Source: Halopseudomonas sp002296055 | Lineage (GTDB): Bacteria; Pseudomonadota; Gammaproteobacteria; Pseudomonadales; Pseudomonadaceae | Assembly (NCBI RefSeq): GCF_050876985.1 | Contig: NZ_JBPAPP010000003.1 | Direction: 5' to 3' (one strand) | Length of the DNA: 64,000 nucleotides | Shown: positions 1-8,172 of the stretch, piece after piece | Layout: every line of letters starts with the position of its first letter | Numbering within the stretch: position 1 is the first letter of the stretch | Position numbers and translations under genes: made by a program | Notes under the pieces: generated by a model | Told to the model about the DNA's origin: nothing | What the model saw: only the letters and a program-made list of their open reading frames with translations | The model's database searches: none

Positions 1-206
1 TAGTCCAGCAGCTTGCGGCGCTGGTTAACCATGCGAATCAGACCACGACGGGAGTGGTGATCCTTCTTGTTGTCCTTGAAGTGGCCTTGCAGCTTGTTGA
101 TGTTTGCAGTCAACAGAGCTACCTGGACTTCCGGAGAACCGGTATCACCTTCACCGCGCTTGTACTCGGCAACGATTGCAGCTTTTTCTTCAACACTCAG
201 TGACAT
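1..206 (-). CDS. rpsO: 30S ribosomal protein S15 (3' part cut by window edge)
   Basis: Primary 16S rRNA-binding protein of the small-subunit platform. The visible N-terminal 68 residues start MSLSVEEKAAIVAEYK and include GDTGSPEVQVALLT and DHHSRRGL, the S15 signature; the last ~20 residues lie outside the window. The ATG is at 204-206, with the strong Shine-Dalgarno AGAGGAAA about 6 bases upstream. It is the last visible gene of the nusA-infB-rbfA-truB-rpsO string and is preceded by a hairpin-rich leader. S15 autoregulates through its leader in E. coli; that the same happens here is inference. Confidence 0.97.
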   Translation of the reverse strand, partial: MSLSVEEKAAIVAEYKRGEGDTGSPEVQVALLTANINKLQGHFKDNKKDHHSRRGLIRMVNQRRKLLD

Positions 207-232
207 CTCGTATTTCCTCTGAGGTAACAGGC

Positions 233-314
233 CGGGAGCAGTTCTCCCGTGTTTTAAATCGAGGCATGACCGTGCCTGTTGACAGCCACCCTCGTGGTGA
301 CCCGTTATCGGGTC
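233..314 (-). promoter_or_regulatory. Structured rpsO leader (stacked hairpins)
   Basis: Several short perfect inverted repeats lie close together between truB and rpsO: CGGGAG/CTCCCG (233-249, loop 5), GGCA/TGCC (about 262-275), CCAC/GTGG (about 286-299) and GACCCG-TTAT-CGGGTC (299-314). On the RNA strand, GTTGAC and GTCAAC could also close an outer stem around the middle hairpins. In other bacteria S15 represses its own translation by binding leader structures, so this is a candidate autoregulatory element. No match to a specific known S15 motif was established. Confidence 0.45.
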
Positions 315-372
315 AACTCCAACGCCGAATCATACTCCCGAATGATCGGGGATTCAGCCCAATTCTGCATTG

Positions 373-391
373 TCGCCTGCGCTGCAGGCGA
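373..391 (-). terminator. Hairpin downstream of truB
   Basis: A perfect 8-bp stem (TCGCCTGC / GCAGGCGA) with a 3-nt loop lies just after the truB stop codon. The RNA is not followed by a clear U-run, so it may be an RNA-processing or stability hairpin rather than an efficient terminator. E. coli has an RNase III/RNase E-processed region near rpsO; function here is inferred. Confidence 0.4.
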
Positions 392-398
392 CCGCTCG

Positions 399-1319
399 TC
401 AGGGCTCGAAACGCAGCAGGCGCTTCGGTGCCACGCGAGCATCATCCGTCATCTCGCCAATACCCAGAAAACGGCCACTGGCATCGCGCAAACGCACCTT
501 GCCAAAGGCCGGGCTGCCCGGTACCCGTACAGCCTGGCCGTGATTCAGGTAGTAGGCCGTCTGCTCGGTAAGATCCAGCACCGGCCAGTCTTCCAGACCG
601 CTGTCCATTGGCAGCAGCAGGTGATCCAGCGCTTCAGCGCCGCCCTCGGCGTGCAACGCCTCAAGGGCTTCAAGGGTAACCGATTGAGTCAGATCAAAGG
701 GCCCAGCCTTGATGCGGCGCAGCGCCGCAACGTGGGCGCCACAACCCAAGGCTGCACCGATATCTTCAACCAGGCTGCGAATATAGGTGCCTTTGCTGCA
801 ATGCACTTCCAGCTTCAGGCGATCGCCTTCGAGCCCAAGCACCTTCAGATCGCTGATGGTGATGGTGCGCGCCTTGCGCTCAATGGTTTCACCAGCGCGG
901 GCCAACTTGTACAGCGGCTGACCTTCGTGCTTGAGCGCCGAGTACATGGGAGGTACCTGATCAATCTCGCCGGTAAAGCGCGGCAACAGCGCCTCAACAT
1001 CGGCCAGCGTGACGTTGACCGGCTTCATCTCCAGCACGTCGCCCTCAGCATCACCGGTCGCCGTAGTCATACCCAGGCGCGCTTCGGTGATGTAGGCCTT
1101 GTCGGCATCCAGCAGGTATTGGGAGAACTTGGTTGCCTCACCCAGGCACAGCGGCAGCACGCCGGTCGCCAAAGGGTCCAGACTACCGGTGTGCCCGCCT
1201 TTGGCGGCATTGAACAACCAGCGCACCTTTTGCAGGGCCGCGTTGGAGCTCATGCCCAGGGGTTTGTCGAAAATCAGGATGCCGTCAATCGCACGGCGCT
1301 TGCTCTTCGCTCCGGCCAC
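399..1319 (-). CDS. truB: tRNA pseudouridine(55) synthase TruB
   Basis: Converts U55 in the T-loop of most elongator tRNAs to pseudouridine. The protein is 306 aa, the usual length. The family motif GHTGSLDPLATGVLPL is present, with the catalytic Asp at residue 48; downstream are the thumb/active-site segment (YSALKHEGQPLYKLAR) and a C-terminal PUA-like part. The start is GTG at 1317-1319, with the ribosome-binding sequence GGAGTAA overlapping the rbfA stop codon, so the two genes are probably translationally coupled. It belongs to the rimP-nusA-infB-rbfA-truB-rpsO operon. Confidence 0.96.
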   Translation of the reverse strand: MAGAKSKRRAIDGILIFDKPLGMSSNAALQKVRWLFNAAKGGHTGSLDPLATGVLPLCLGEATKFSQYLLDADKAYITEARLGMTTATGDAEGDVLEMKPVNVTLADVEALLPRFTGEIDQVPPMYSALKHEGQPLYKLARAGETIERKARTITISDLKVLGLEGDRLKLEVHCSKGTYIRSLVEDIGAALGCGAHVAALRRIKAGPFDLTQSVTLEALEALHAEGGAEALDHLLLPMDSGLEDWPVLDLTEQTAYYLNHGQAVRVPGSPAFGKVRLRDASGRFLGIGEMTDDARVAPKRLLRFEP

Positions 1320-1322
1320 CCG

Positions 1323-1709
1323 TTACTCCTTGTCGCTGTCGCCGTGCTGGCGATCTTCCGCTACCGCACGCTCGATCAACGAGGACAGGTGCGCGCCGCG
1401 GCGAATGCTCTCGTCATACTGAAAGTGCAGGCTCGGAATGGTCCGCAACTTCATGGTGCGACCCAGCAGCATGCGCAGGTAGCCCGACGCATCCTTGAGG
1501 ATATCCAGATTGAGCGCGATGTCTTCTGCGCTATCGCGGTTCATCAAGGTGATAAACACCTTGGCATGGGACATGTCGCGACTGACTTCAACCGCCGTCA
1601 CGGTCACCATTCCCAAACGCGGGTCACGCACCTCGCGCTGGATCAGCTGCGCCAGTTCGCGCTGCATCTGATCTGCCACCCGCTGGGTACGACTGTATTC
1701 TTTTGCCAT
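1323..1709 (-). CDS. rbfA: 30S ribosome-binding factor RbfA
   Basis: Cold-shock-associated maturation factor that binds free 30S subunits and helps process the 16S rRNA 5' end. The 128-aa product starts MAKEYSRTQRVADQMQREL and has the single KH-like fold signature (REVRDPRLGMVTVTAVEVS). The reading frame is open upstream to 1766, but the ATG at 1707-1709 matches the family N terminus and is preferred. The stop lies 3 bases before the truB GTG. Second-last of the visible operon genes. Confidence 0.96.
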   Translation of the reverse strand: MAKEYSRTQRVADQMQRELAQLIQREVRDPRLGMVTVTAVEVSRDMSHAKVFITLMNRDSAEDIALNLDILKDASGYLRMLLGRTMKLRTIPSLHFQYDESIRRGAHLSSLIERAVAEDRQHGDSDKE

Positions 1710-1803
1710 AGTAACCATCTCAAGCAACAAACTCCGGGCTGCCAGGCAGACCGGAGTTTGTCGCACATATCAGGCGGCGCCCGGGTGGGCCACCGCTGTC
1801 ACA

Positions 1804-4317
1804 TTACAGACTGCGCTGTACCTGAACACGCTCGAAGACCTCGATACGGTCGCCGGCACGTACGTCGTTGTAGTTCTTGACGCCGATACCACACTCCATA
1901 CCGTTACGGACCTCGCCAACGTCGTCTTTGAAGCGGCGCAGGGACTCCAGCTCGCCTTCGTAGATAACAACGTCTTCGCGCAGTACGCGAATCGGGCGGT
2001 TGCGGTGCACAGTACCTTCGATGACCATACAGCCGGCCACCGCACCAAACTTCGGCGAACGGAACACATCACGCACTTCGGCAACACCCAGGATCTGCTC
2101 GCGAACGTCGCTGCCGAGCATGCCGGACAGAGCCTTCTTCACATCATCAATGATCTCGTAGATGACGCTGTAGTAACGCAGGTCCAGACCTTCGGTCTCG
2201 ATGATCTTGCGGGCAGCGGCGTCAGCACGGACGTTGAAGCCGAAGACCACAGCGTTGGAGGCCAGCGCCAGGTTGGCGTCGGTCTCGGTGATACCACCCA
2301 CGCCACCGGATACGATCTTGACCTGCACTTCGTCGTTGCCCAGCTCGGACAGCGAGCCTTGCAGCGCTTCCAGCGAGCCACGTACGTCGGCCTTGATAAC
2401 GATGTTGAGGGTCTTCTTCTCGTCCTGACCCATGTTCTCGAACATGTTTTCCAGCTTGGCGGACTGCTGACGGGCCAGCTTGATTTCGCGGAACTTGCCC
2501 TGACGGAACAGCGCGACTTCGCGGGCCTTCTTCTCGTCGGTTACGACGTTCAGCTCGTCACCGGCGTCCGGCGTGCCATCCAGGCCGAGGATCTCGACCG
2601 GAATGGAGGGACCGGCTTCCTTGATCGGCTGACCGTTCTCATCCAGCATGGCGCGTACACGACCGTAGTTCACGCCGGCCAGTACGACATCACCCTGACG
2701 CAGGGTACCGTTCTGTACCAGTACGGTAGCGACGGGGCCGCGGCCCTTGTCCAGACGAGATTCAACCACCACACCGCGACCCGGAGCAGACGGCTGCGCC
2801 TTGAGCTCAAGGACTTCAGCCTGCAGCAGAACCGCTTCGAGCAGCTCCTCGATACCGGTACCGGCCTTGGCCGAGACGGGAACGAACATGGTGTCGCCGC
2901 CCCACTCTTCCGGAATCACATCACGGGCTGCCAGATCGTTCTTGATACGGTCCGGATCAGCTTCTTCCTTATCGATCTTGTTGATCGCAACCACGATCGG
3001 CACACCGGCCGCCTTGGCGTGCTGGATAGCCTCTTCGGTTTGCGGCATCACGCCATCGTCGGCGGCAACCACCAGGATCACGATGTCGGTAGCCTTGGCA
3101 CCACGGGCACGCATGGCGGTAAAGGCAGCGTGACCGGGGGTGTCCAGGAAGGTCACCATGCCGCGATCGGTTTCTACGTGGTAGGCACCGATGTGCTGGG
3201 TAATACCACCCGCCTCACCGGAAGCCACTTTGGCGCGACGAATGTAGTCGAGCAGCGAGGTTTTACCGTGGTCAACGTGACCCATAACGGTAACAACCGG
3301 TGCGCGGCTCAGCTCTTCACCTTCGTGGTGCATAGACTCAACCAGCTTGTCTTCGAGGTCGCTCTCGCGAACCTGCTTGACCTTGTGGCCCATGTCTTCT
3401 GCAACGATGGCAGCAGTATCCTGATCCAGCACCTGGTTGATGGTCACCATGGTGCCGTTCTTGAACATGTACTTGATGACCTCGGCCGCCTTGACCGACA
3501 TCTTCTGCGCCAGCTCGGCAACGGTGATGGTTTCACCAATCACTACTTCACGCACGATCGGGCCGGAGGGCTTCTCGAAGCCATGTTGATTGCGCTTCTT
3601 GGCCTTCAGCTTACCGCCACCGCCGCGACGGCGATTATCGCCCTCGTCGTCAACGGAGATGCGAGGCGCGTGACGTGCCTTGTTGCCAGTGTGGCCACCG
3701 GCACGCTTGCGGCTGCGCTCGTCCTCTTCGTCACGGGACTTGCGACGCGCTTCATCCTTTTTCTTGTGGTGCTCAACGGCGGCGGGCGCCGGAGCAGCTT
3801 CGGCAGCCGCAGGGGCAGCTGCAGCAACGGCTGCTTCAGCCTGCTTGGCAGCGGCAACAGCCGCGGCGTCTGCCTGGCGTTTGGCTTCCGCTTCAGCAGC
3901 ATCGGCTTCACGCTGCGCAGCTTCCTCAGCCTTGCGCTTGGCTTCAGCCTCGGCAGCCTGCTGGCGCGCCTCTTCGGCTGCACGCAGCTGCTCCAGCTCG
4001 CGCTGACGCTCGGCTTCCAGGTCCGCCGGCTCACGCTTGACGTAAGTACGCTTCTTGCGCACTTCTACGTTTACTGTCTTGCTGCCAGCTACTTTCAAGG
4101 TGCTGACCGTCTTGCGCTTGAGGGTAATCTTGCGCGGCTCAGAGCCAGAATCACCATGGGCGTTCTTCAGATACGCCAGCAGCGCCTGCTTTTCATCATC
4201 ACTGACTGCCTGCGCAGGTCCGGTCTGGGACAGACCTGCTTCCTGCATCTGTTGCAGCAGGCGCTCTACCGGAGTACCTACTTCATCAGCCAATTGTTTG
4301 ACCGTCACTTCCGCCAT
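1804..4317 (-). CDS. infB: Translation initiation factor IF-2
   Basis: GTPase that brings fMet-tRNA to the 30S subunit and promotes subunit joining. The protein is 837 aa. An N-terminal IF2_N domain (about 1-55) is followed by a long Ala/Glu/Lys/Arg-rich linker (about 95-240), a second IF2_N domain (about 260-310) and the G domain, with G1 GHVDHGKT at 346-353, DTPGH at 392-396 and NKID at 446-449. The C-terminal domains that bind fMet-tRNA follow. The ATG at 4315-4317 follows nusA by 63 bases. A long antisense open frame over this gene is a codon-bias shadow. Confidence 0.98.
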   Translation of the reverse strand: MAEVTVKQLADEVGTPVERLLQQMQEAGLSQTGPAQAVSDDEKQALLAYLKNAHGDSGSEPRKITLKRKTVSTLKVAGSKTVNVEVRKKRTYVKREPADLEAERQRELEQLRAAEEARQQAAEAEAKRKAEEAAQREADAAEAEAKRQADAAAVAAAKQAEAAVAAAAPAAAEAAPAPAAVEHHKKKDEARRKSRDEEDERSRKRAGGHTGNKARHAPRISVDDEGDNRRRGGGGKLKAKKRNQHGFEKPSGPIVREVVIGETITVAELAQKMSVKAAEVIKYMFKNGTMVTINQVLDQDTAAIVAEDMGHKVKQVRESDLEDKLVESMHHEGEELSRAPVVTVMGHVDHGKTSLLDYIRRAKVASGEAGGITQHIGAYHVETDRGMVTFLDTPGHAAFTAMRARGAKATDIVILVVAADDGVMPQTEEAIQHAKAAGVPIVVAINKIDKEEADPDRIKNDLAARDVIPEEWGGDTMFVPVSAKAGTGIEELLEAVLLQAEVLELKAQPSAPGRGVVVESRLDKGRGPVATVLVQNGTLRQGDVVLAGVNYGRVRAMLDENGQPIKEAGPSIPVEILGLDGTPDAGDELNVVTDEKKAREVALFRQGKFREIKLARQQSAKLENMFENMGQDEKKTLNIVIKADVRGSLEALQGSLSELGNDEVQVKIVSGGVGGITETDANLALASNAVVFGFNVRADAAARKIIETEGLDLRYYSVIYEIIDDVKKALSGMLGSDVREQILGVAEVRDVFRSPKFGAVAGCMVIEGTVHRNRPIRVLREDVVIYEGELESLRRFKDDVGEVRNGMECGIGVKNYNDVRAGDRIEVFERVQVQRSL

Positions 4318-4380
4318 TCACTTCTCTCCTCAGTCGGGTCCGTGCGTCACCGCAGGGGGAATCTCATCGAGTCCGACCGG

Positions 4381-5862
4381 TTATTCAAACCAGGGGGCGC
4401 GGGCTGCCATGATCAGAGCCGCAGCACGCTCTTCATCGATACCGTCGATGTCGAGCAGATCGTCAACAGACTGCTCGGCCAGATCTTCCATTGTCAGGAT
4501 GCCGCCAGCAGCCAGCTGGAAAGCCAGCGCACGGTCCATACCGTCCATGTTCAGCAGGTCATCGGCCGGTTGCGCATCTTCCAGCTTTTCTTCGTTGGCG
4601 ATGGCCTTGGTCAGCAGGCGATCTTTGGCACGAGCACGCAGCTCATTGACGATATCTTCGTCAAAACCATCAATCTCCAGCAGCTCTTCCATCGGCACGT
4701 AGGCGATTTCTTCCAGCGTGGTGAAACCCTCTTCAACCAGCATCTGAGCCACTTCTTCATCTACATCCAGCTCGTCGACGAAGTTGCGCAGGATATCGCC
4801 GGTCTCGGCTTCCTGCTTGGCGCGGATGTCATCCTCGGTCATCACATTCAGAGTCCAGCCGGTCAGCTGACTGGCCAAACGAACGTTCTGACCGCTACGA
4901 CCAATCGCCTGGGCCAGGTTGTCTTCAGCCACGGCCAAGTCGATGGTCTGGGTGTCTTCATCGAGAATGATGGAAGCAATTTCCGCCGGCGCCATCGCGT
5001 TGATCACAAACTGCGCCAGGTTGTCGTCCCACAGCACGATATCAACGCGCTCACCGCACAGCTCACCGGATACCGCCTGGACGCGCGAACCACGCATGCC
5101 GATACAGGCACCCTGCGGGTCGATGCGTTTGTCCTTGGAGCGCACCGCGATCTTGGCACGTGAGCCCGGATCACGGGCCGCGCCCATGACTTCGATCAGC
5201 TCTTCGGCAATTTCCGGCACTTCGATGCGGAACAGCTCAATGATCATTTCCGGACAGGCGCGCGACAGCACCAGCTGCGGACCACGGTTCTCGGTGCGGA
5301 TGTCCTTGAGCAGGGCACGAATGCGAGTGCCGGAGCGGAAGGTTTCACGCGGGATCATTTCTTCACGCGGCAGCACGGCTTCGGCGTTGTTACCCAGATC
5401 GACGATCACGCTGTCGCGGGTCACTTTTTTCACGGTGCCGCTGATGATGTCGCCCAGACGATCGCGATAAGCATCTACTACCTGCGCTCGCTCAGCCTCA
5501 CGCACCTTCTGCACGATGACCTGCTTGGCGATCTGGGCAGCGATACGACCAAACTCGACCGACTCGATCTTCTCTTCGGTGACGTCGCCGATGGCAAGGG
5601 CGGCGTCGCGCTCTTGAGCCTGATCCAGGGTCAACTGGATGTCCGGATCATCAAAGTCCTCGTCAGCTACAACGGTCCAGCGACGGAAGGTGTCGTAGTC
5701 GCCCGTGTGTCGGTTAATCGACACGCGCACATCTACTTCGTCTTCGTAACGCTTTTTGGTCGCCGTCGCCAACGCCAGCTCCAGCGCTTCGAAGATAACT
5801 CCGGGTGGAACACCCTTCTCGTTGGAAACGGATTCCACAACCAGCAACACTTCTTTGCTCAT
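4381..5862 (-). CDS. nusA: Transcription termination/antitermination factor NusA
   Basis: RNA-polymerase-associated factor that controls pausing, intrinsic termination and antitermination. At 493 aa it is the full proteobacterial form: an N-terminal RNAP-binding domain, an S1 domain (GDIISGTVKKVTRDSVIVDLG), two KH domains (CIGMRGSRVQAVSGEL in KH1, AIGRSGQNVRLASQL in KH2) and two acidic C-terminal repeats (VEEGFTTLEEIAYVPMEEL and a second copy near the C terminus). The ATG is at 5860-5862. It sits between rimP and infB as in E. coli. NusA may influence the terminators that precede this operon (inference). Confidence 0.98.
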   Translation of the reverse strand: MSKEVLLVVESVSNEKGVPPGVIFEALELALATATKKRYEDEVDVRVSINRHTGDYDTFRRWTVVADEDFDDPDIQLTLDQAQERDAALAIGDVTEEKIESVEFGRIAAQIAKQVIVQKVREAERAQVVDAYRDRLGDIISGTVKKVTRDSVIVDLGNNAEAVLPREEMIPRETFRSGTRIRALLKDIRTENRGPQLVLSRACPEMIIELFRIEVPEIAEELIEVMGAARDPGSRAKIAVRSKDKRIDPQGACIGMRGSRVQAVSGELCGERVDIVLWDDNLAQFVINAMAPAEIASIILDEDTQTIDLAVAEDNLAQAIGRSGQNVRLASQLTGWTLNVMTEDDIRAKQEAETGDILRNFVDELDVDEEVAQMLVEEGFTTLEEIAYVPMEELLEIDGFDEDIVNELRARAKDRLLTKAIANEEKLEDAQPADDLLNMDGMDRALAFQLAAGGILTMEDLAEQSVDDLLDIDGIDEERAAALIMAARAPWFE

Positions 5863-5912
5863 CGTATGCCTCGCCTAACGCCATCCATTGGGCCGTGCAG
5901 CCCGAAATTTGC

Positions 5913-6368
5913 TCAAAAACGCGGAATGATATTGCCCTTGTCGATCCAGTCGACGGGCAGCAGGTACTCGTGATCGTCTACCTGCAGGACGACTTCATCA
6001 CCTTCCACGCCGCGAATCACACCTTGGAAGTTGCGCCGCCCTTCATAGGGCGAGCGCAGCCTGATTTTTGCCTGTTCTCCTACATAGGCTGCGTACTGCT
6101 CCAAGCGGAACAGCGGCCGGTCCATACCCGGAGACGAGACTTCCAGGGTGTAATCACCTGAAATCGGGTCTTCCACGTCCAGTACGGCACTGGCCTGCCG
6201 GCTTACAGCAGCACAAGCCTCAACGCTCACCCCTTCCGGGTGGTCTATATAGACACGCAACAGGGTGTGCTTACCCTGGGAGAGATACTCAATACCCCAG
6301 CAGCTGTATCCCAATGCCTCGACGACCGGGACCAGCAGGGCCTCCAACTCAGTCACTTTGCCGGACAC
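5913..6368 (-). CDS. rimP: Ribosome maturation factor RimP
   Basis: Needed for 30S subunit maturation. The ~150-aa product has the RimP N-terminal domain (PVVEALGYSCWGIEYLSQG, YIDHPEGV, the DVEDPISGDYTLEVSSPG segment) and the C-terminal SH3-like domain (KIRLRSPYEGRRNFQGVI). Two GTG starts are possible, at 6374 and 6368. I prefer 6368 because the purine-rich AGGCGG is better spaced and the resulting MSGKVTELEALL matches Pseudomonas RimP N termini as I recall them. First gene of the rimP-nusA-infB operon. Confidence 0.92.
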   Translation of the reverse strand: MSGKVTELEALLVPVVEALGYSCWGIEYLSQGKHTLLRVYIDHPEGVSVEACAAVSRQASAVLDVEDPISGDYTLEVSSPGMDRPLFRLEQYAAYVGEQAKIRLRSPYEGRRNFQGVIRGVEGDEVVLQVDDHEYLLPVDWIDKGNIIPRF

Positions 6369-6393
6369 ACTCACCGCCTATTTGTTGCATGAA

Positions 6394-6416
6394 TAAAAAA
6401 TGGGCCTAAAGCCCAT
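6394..6416 (-). terminator. Intrinsic terminator/attenuator in the rimP leader
   Basis: Perfect 6-bp stem ATGGGC/GCCCAT with a 5-nt loop, followed on the RNA strand by an uninterrupted U-run. It lies only about 20-25 bases upstream of the rimP GTG start, so transcripts that enter the nusA operon from upstream must read through it. Confidence 0.75.
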
Positions 6417-6482
6417 CGTTGAGTCTGGCCACCTCGCTCAAGCGAAGCCCAGATGCCAATGCCGAACCGACATATAGCTAAC

Positions 6483-6503
6483 AAAAAGCCCCTGAAAAGG
6501 GGC
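6483..6503 (-). terminator. Intrinsic terminator after tRNA-fMet
   Basis: GCCCC-TGAAAA-GGGGC stem with a run of five U on the RNA strand, 11 bases after the tRNA CCA end. It should end the tRNA transcript. The E. coli metY-nusA operon also has termination between the tRNA and the first protein gene, with partial readthrough. Confidence 0.8.
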
Positions 6504-6513
6504 CTTTTGAGAC

Positions 6514-6590
<77 letters not shown>

Positions 6591-6664
6591 TCGAATCTAG
6601 GGCGTGAATTATACGCACAGAAGCCTCGCAAGACAACCGGCGTAAACCACCCCTGAAAAGAACA

Positions 6665-6684
6665 GGGCCTGTTGAACCAGGCCC
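6665..6684 (-). terminator. Hairpin between tRNA-Leu and tRNA-fMet
   Basis: Perfect 7-bp stem GGGCCTG/CAGGCCC with a 6-nt loop, 11 bases downstream of tRNA-Leu. The RNA then reads a short, interrupted U-stretch, so it is either a moderate terminator or a processing hairpin. Confidence 0.55.
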
Positions 6685-6694
6685 TTATTTTGAT

Positions 6695-6779
6695 TGGTGC
6701 GGAAGATGGGACTCGAACCCATACACCCTAAGGCACTACCCCCTCAAGATAGCGTGTCTACCAATTCCACCACTTCCGC
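6695..6779 (-). tRNA. tRNA-Leu (GAG)
   Basis: 85-nt class II tRNA with encoded CCA. The acceptor stem GCGGAAG pairs with CTTCCGC. The D-arm is TGGTGGAATTGGTAGACACG, the anticodon stem CTATC/GGTAG encloses loop TTGAGGG giving anticodon GAG, there is a long variable arm, and the T-loop is GGTTCGAGTCC. It follows secG, as leuU does in E. coli. Confidence 0.97.
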
Positions 6780-6806
6780 AAAACTGTTTACTACCGCAGC
6801 CGCGAC

Positions 6807-7205
6807 TTATTCGACTGCCGGCGGCACTTCCTCACCCAGCGTTTCAGGCACATCGCTCGGCGCCACATCCTGCTCCAGCACCGGCACATCTTCGTCCAGC
6901 ACAGGTGCCGGATCAGCCTGCTCCACCTGCAGCGCCGGAGACGGAAGACCCGCCTCAATAGCCGCATCCGCCTTGTGGCTGGCGTAGTAAGCCAGGCCCA
7001 GCGAGGTGACAAAAAACACGGTGGCAAGAATCGCGGTAACGCGACTCAGAAAGTTGCCAGAACCCTGACTGCCAAAAACGGTACCCGATGCGCCGGCCCC
7101 GAAGGATGCGCCCGCTTCAGCGCCCTTGCCCTGCTGCATCAGAACCAGACCTACCAGGGCAATCGCCACCAGCAGATGCAGTACTACAATCACGGTCTCA
7201 ATCAT
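6807..7205 (-). CDS. secG: Protein-export membrane protein SecG
   Basis: Small subunit of the SecYEG translocon. The 132-aa protein has two transmembrane helices (about 4-22 and 53-74) flanking the conserved cytoplasmic loop with GLVLMQQGKGAEAGASFG and SGNFLSRVTAILA. The C-terminal tail is acidic and proline-rich, as in pseudomonads. The ATG at 7203-7205 overlaps the tpiA stop by one base (TAATG), so the two are co-transcribed. tRNA-Leu follows 27 bases downstream. Confidence 0.96.
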   Translation of the reverse strand: MIETVIVVLHLLVAIALVGLVLMQQGKGAEAGASFGAGASGTVFGSQGSGNFLSRVTAILATVFFVTSLGLAYYASHKADAAIEAGLPSPALQVEQADPAPVLDEDVPVLEQDVAPSDVPETLGEEVPPAVE

Positions 7206-7963
7206 TACACTCGTCCAGCGGCGCGAGCGATCGCACCAAACTCGTCTGCATTGAGAGAGGCTCCACCAATCAGCCCCCCATCGATATCCGGCATGGAAAA
7301 CAGCGCTTCTGCGTTGTCTGCCTTAACGCTACCGCCATAAACAATCTGCACCTTGCGCGCCTGCTCGTCATCGAGCATCGCCAGCCGGGCCCGGATCATG
7401 GCGTGCACATCCTGGGCCTGATCAGGTGTCGCCGTCAAGCCGGTGCCGATAGCCCAAACAGGCTCGTACGCCACCACACCCTCGGCCAAACCACCCACAC
7501 CAAACACATCCAGCACTGCCTGCAACTGACGCCCGACCACGTCGGCGGTTTGCCCGGCATCCCGCTCGGCCTGCGTTTCACCAACACAAAGCACCGGGCG
7601 CAAACCACACGCTAATGCAGCAGCAAACTTCTTGCACACCACGTCGTCAGTCTCGCCAAACAACGCACGGCGCTCAGAGTGACCAACCAGCACGTAACCA
7701 CAACCGGCGTCACGCAACTGAGCAGGCGAAATCTCACCAGTCAGCGCGCCAGGCTCAGCCTGTGTCGCACAGACCTGACCACCCAGTTGAATCGGAGTAC
7801 CCTGGAGAAGCTCGCGGCAGCGCTCGACGTACAGCGCCGGGGGAGCGATCATCAGCTCAACCCCTTCAGGCCATTCCTGAGCAGCAAGACCCTGCAACAG
7901 CGCGTCTACAGACTGCCGTGAACCGTGCATTTTCCAGTTGCCGGCAACTAGCGGACGTCGCAT
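7205..7963 (-). CDS. tpiA: Triose-phosphate isomerase
   Basis: Interconverts dihydroxyacetone phosphate and glyceraldehyde 3-phosphate. The 252-aa TIM barrel starts at ATG 7961-7963 (MRRPLVAGNWKMHG); the frame stays open a little further upstream but family alignment favours this ATG. Catalytic Lys in GNWKMHG, His in VLVGHSERR and Glu in AYEPVWAIGTG are all present, as is the phosphate-binding YGGSVKADN loop. A good sigma-70 promoter lies just upstream. Confidence 0.98.
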   Translation of the reverse strand: MRRPLVAGNWKMHGSRQSVDALLQGLAAQEWPEGVELMIAPPALYVERCRELLQGTPIQLGGQVCATQAEPGALTGEISPAQLRDAGCGYVLVGHSERRALFGETDDVVCKKFAAALACGLRPVLCVGETQAERDAGQTADVVGRQLQAVLDVFGVGGLAEGVVAYEPVWAIGTGLTATPDQAQDVHAMIRARLAMLDDEQARKVQIVYGGSVKADNAEALFSMPDIDGGLIGGASLNADEFGAIARAAGRV

Positions 7964-7992
7964 GCCAAACCTCTCTACCCAAGCGGGCGCCA

Positions 7993-8021
7993 ATCTTAAC
8001 CAAGTTGCATCAGCGACACAA
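7993..8021 (-). promoter_or_regulatory. Predicted sigma-70 promoter for tpiA-secG
   Basis: On the minus strand, -35 TTGTGT and -10 TAAGAT are 17 bases apart, placing the transcription start near 7986 and leaving a short leader before the tpiA ATG at 7963. The surrounding 7964-8172 holds no gene. Confidence 0.55.
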
Positions 8022-8172
8022 CCGACTTTTTAGGCAGCGCCGATCAATTCCTCATACCGCCTGCATTCGTGTCAACATTCATTCAGGGCCCGCCAAAGGT
8101 AGGCCCAGCCCACCTTCTGCTTGCGACAAGCACAGGCCCTGCAGGCGCCAGCAACCGCCAAACACCTTTCTC

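Noticed and set aside
2005..5163. Long plus-strand open frame (1052 codons) opposite infB and nusA
   Set aside because: It is fully antisense to two highly conserved genes, has no recognisable domain, and arises from strongly biased third-position codon use.
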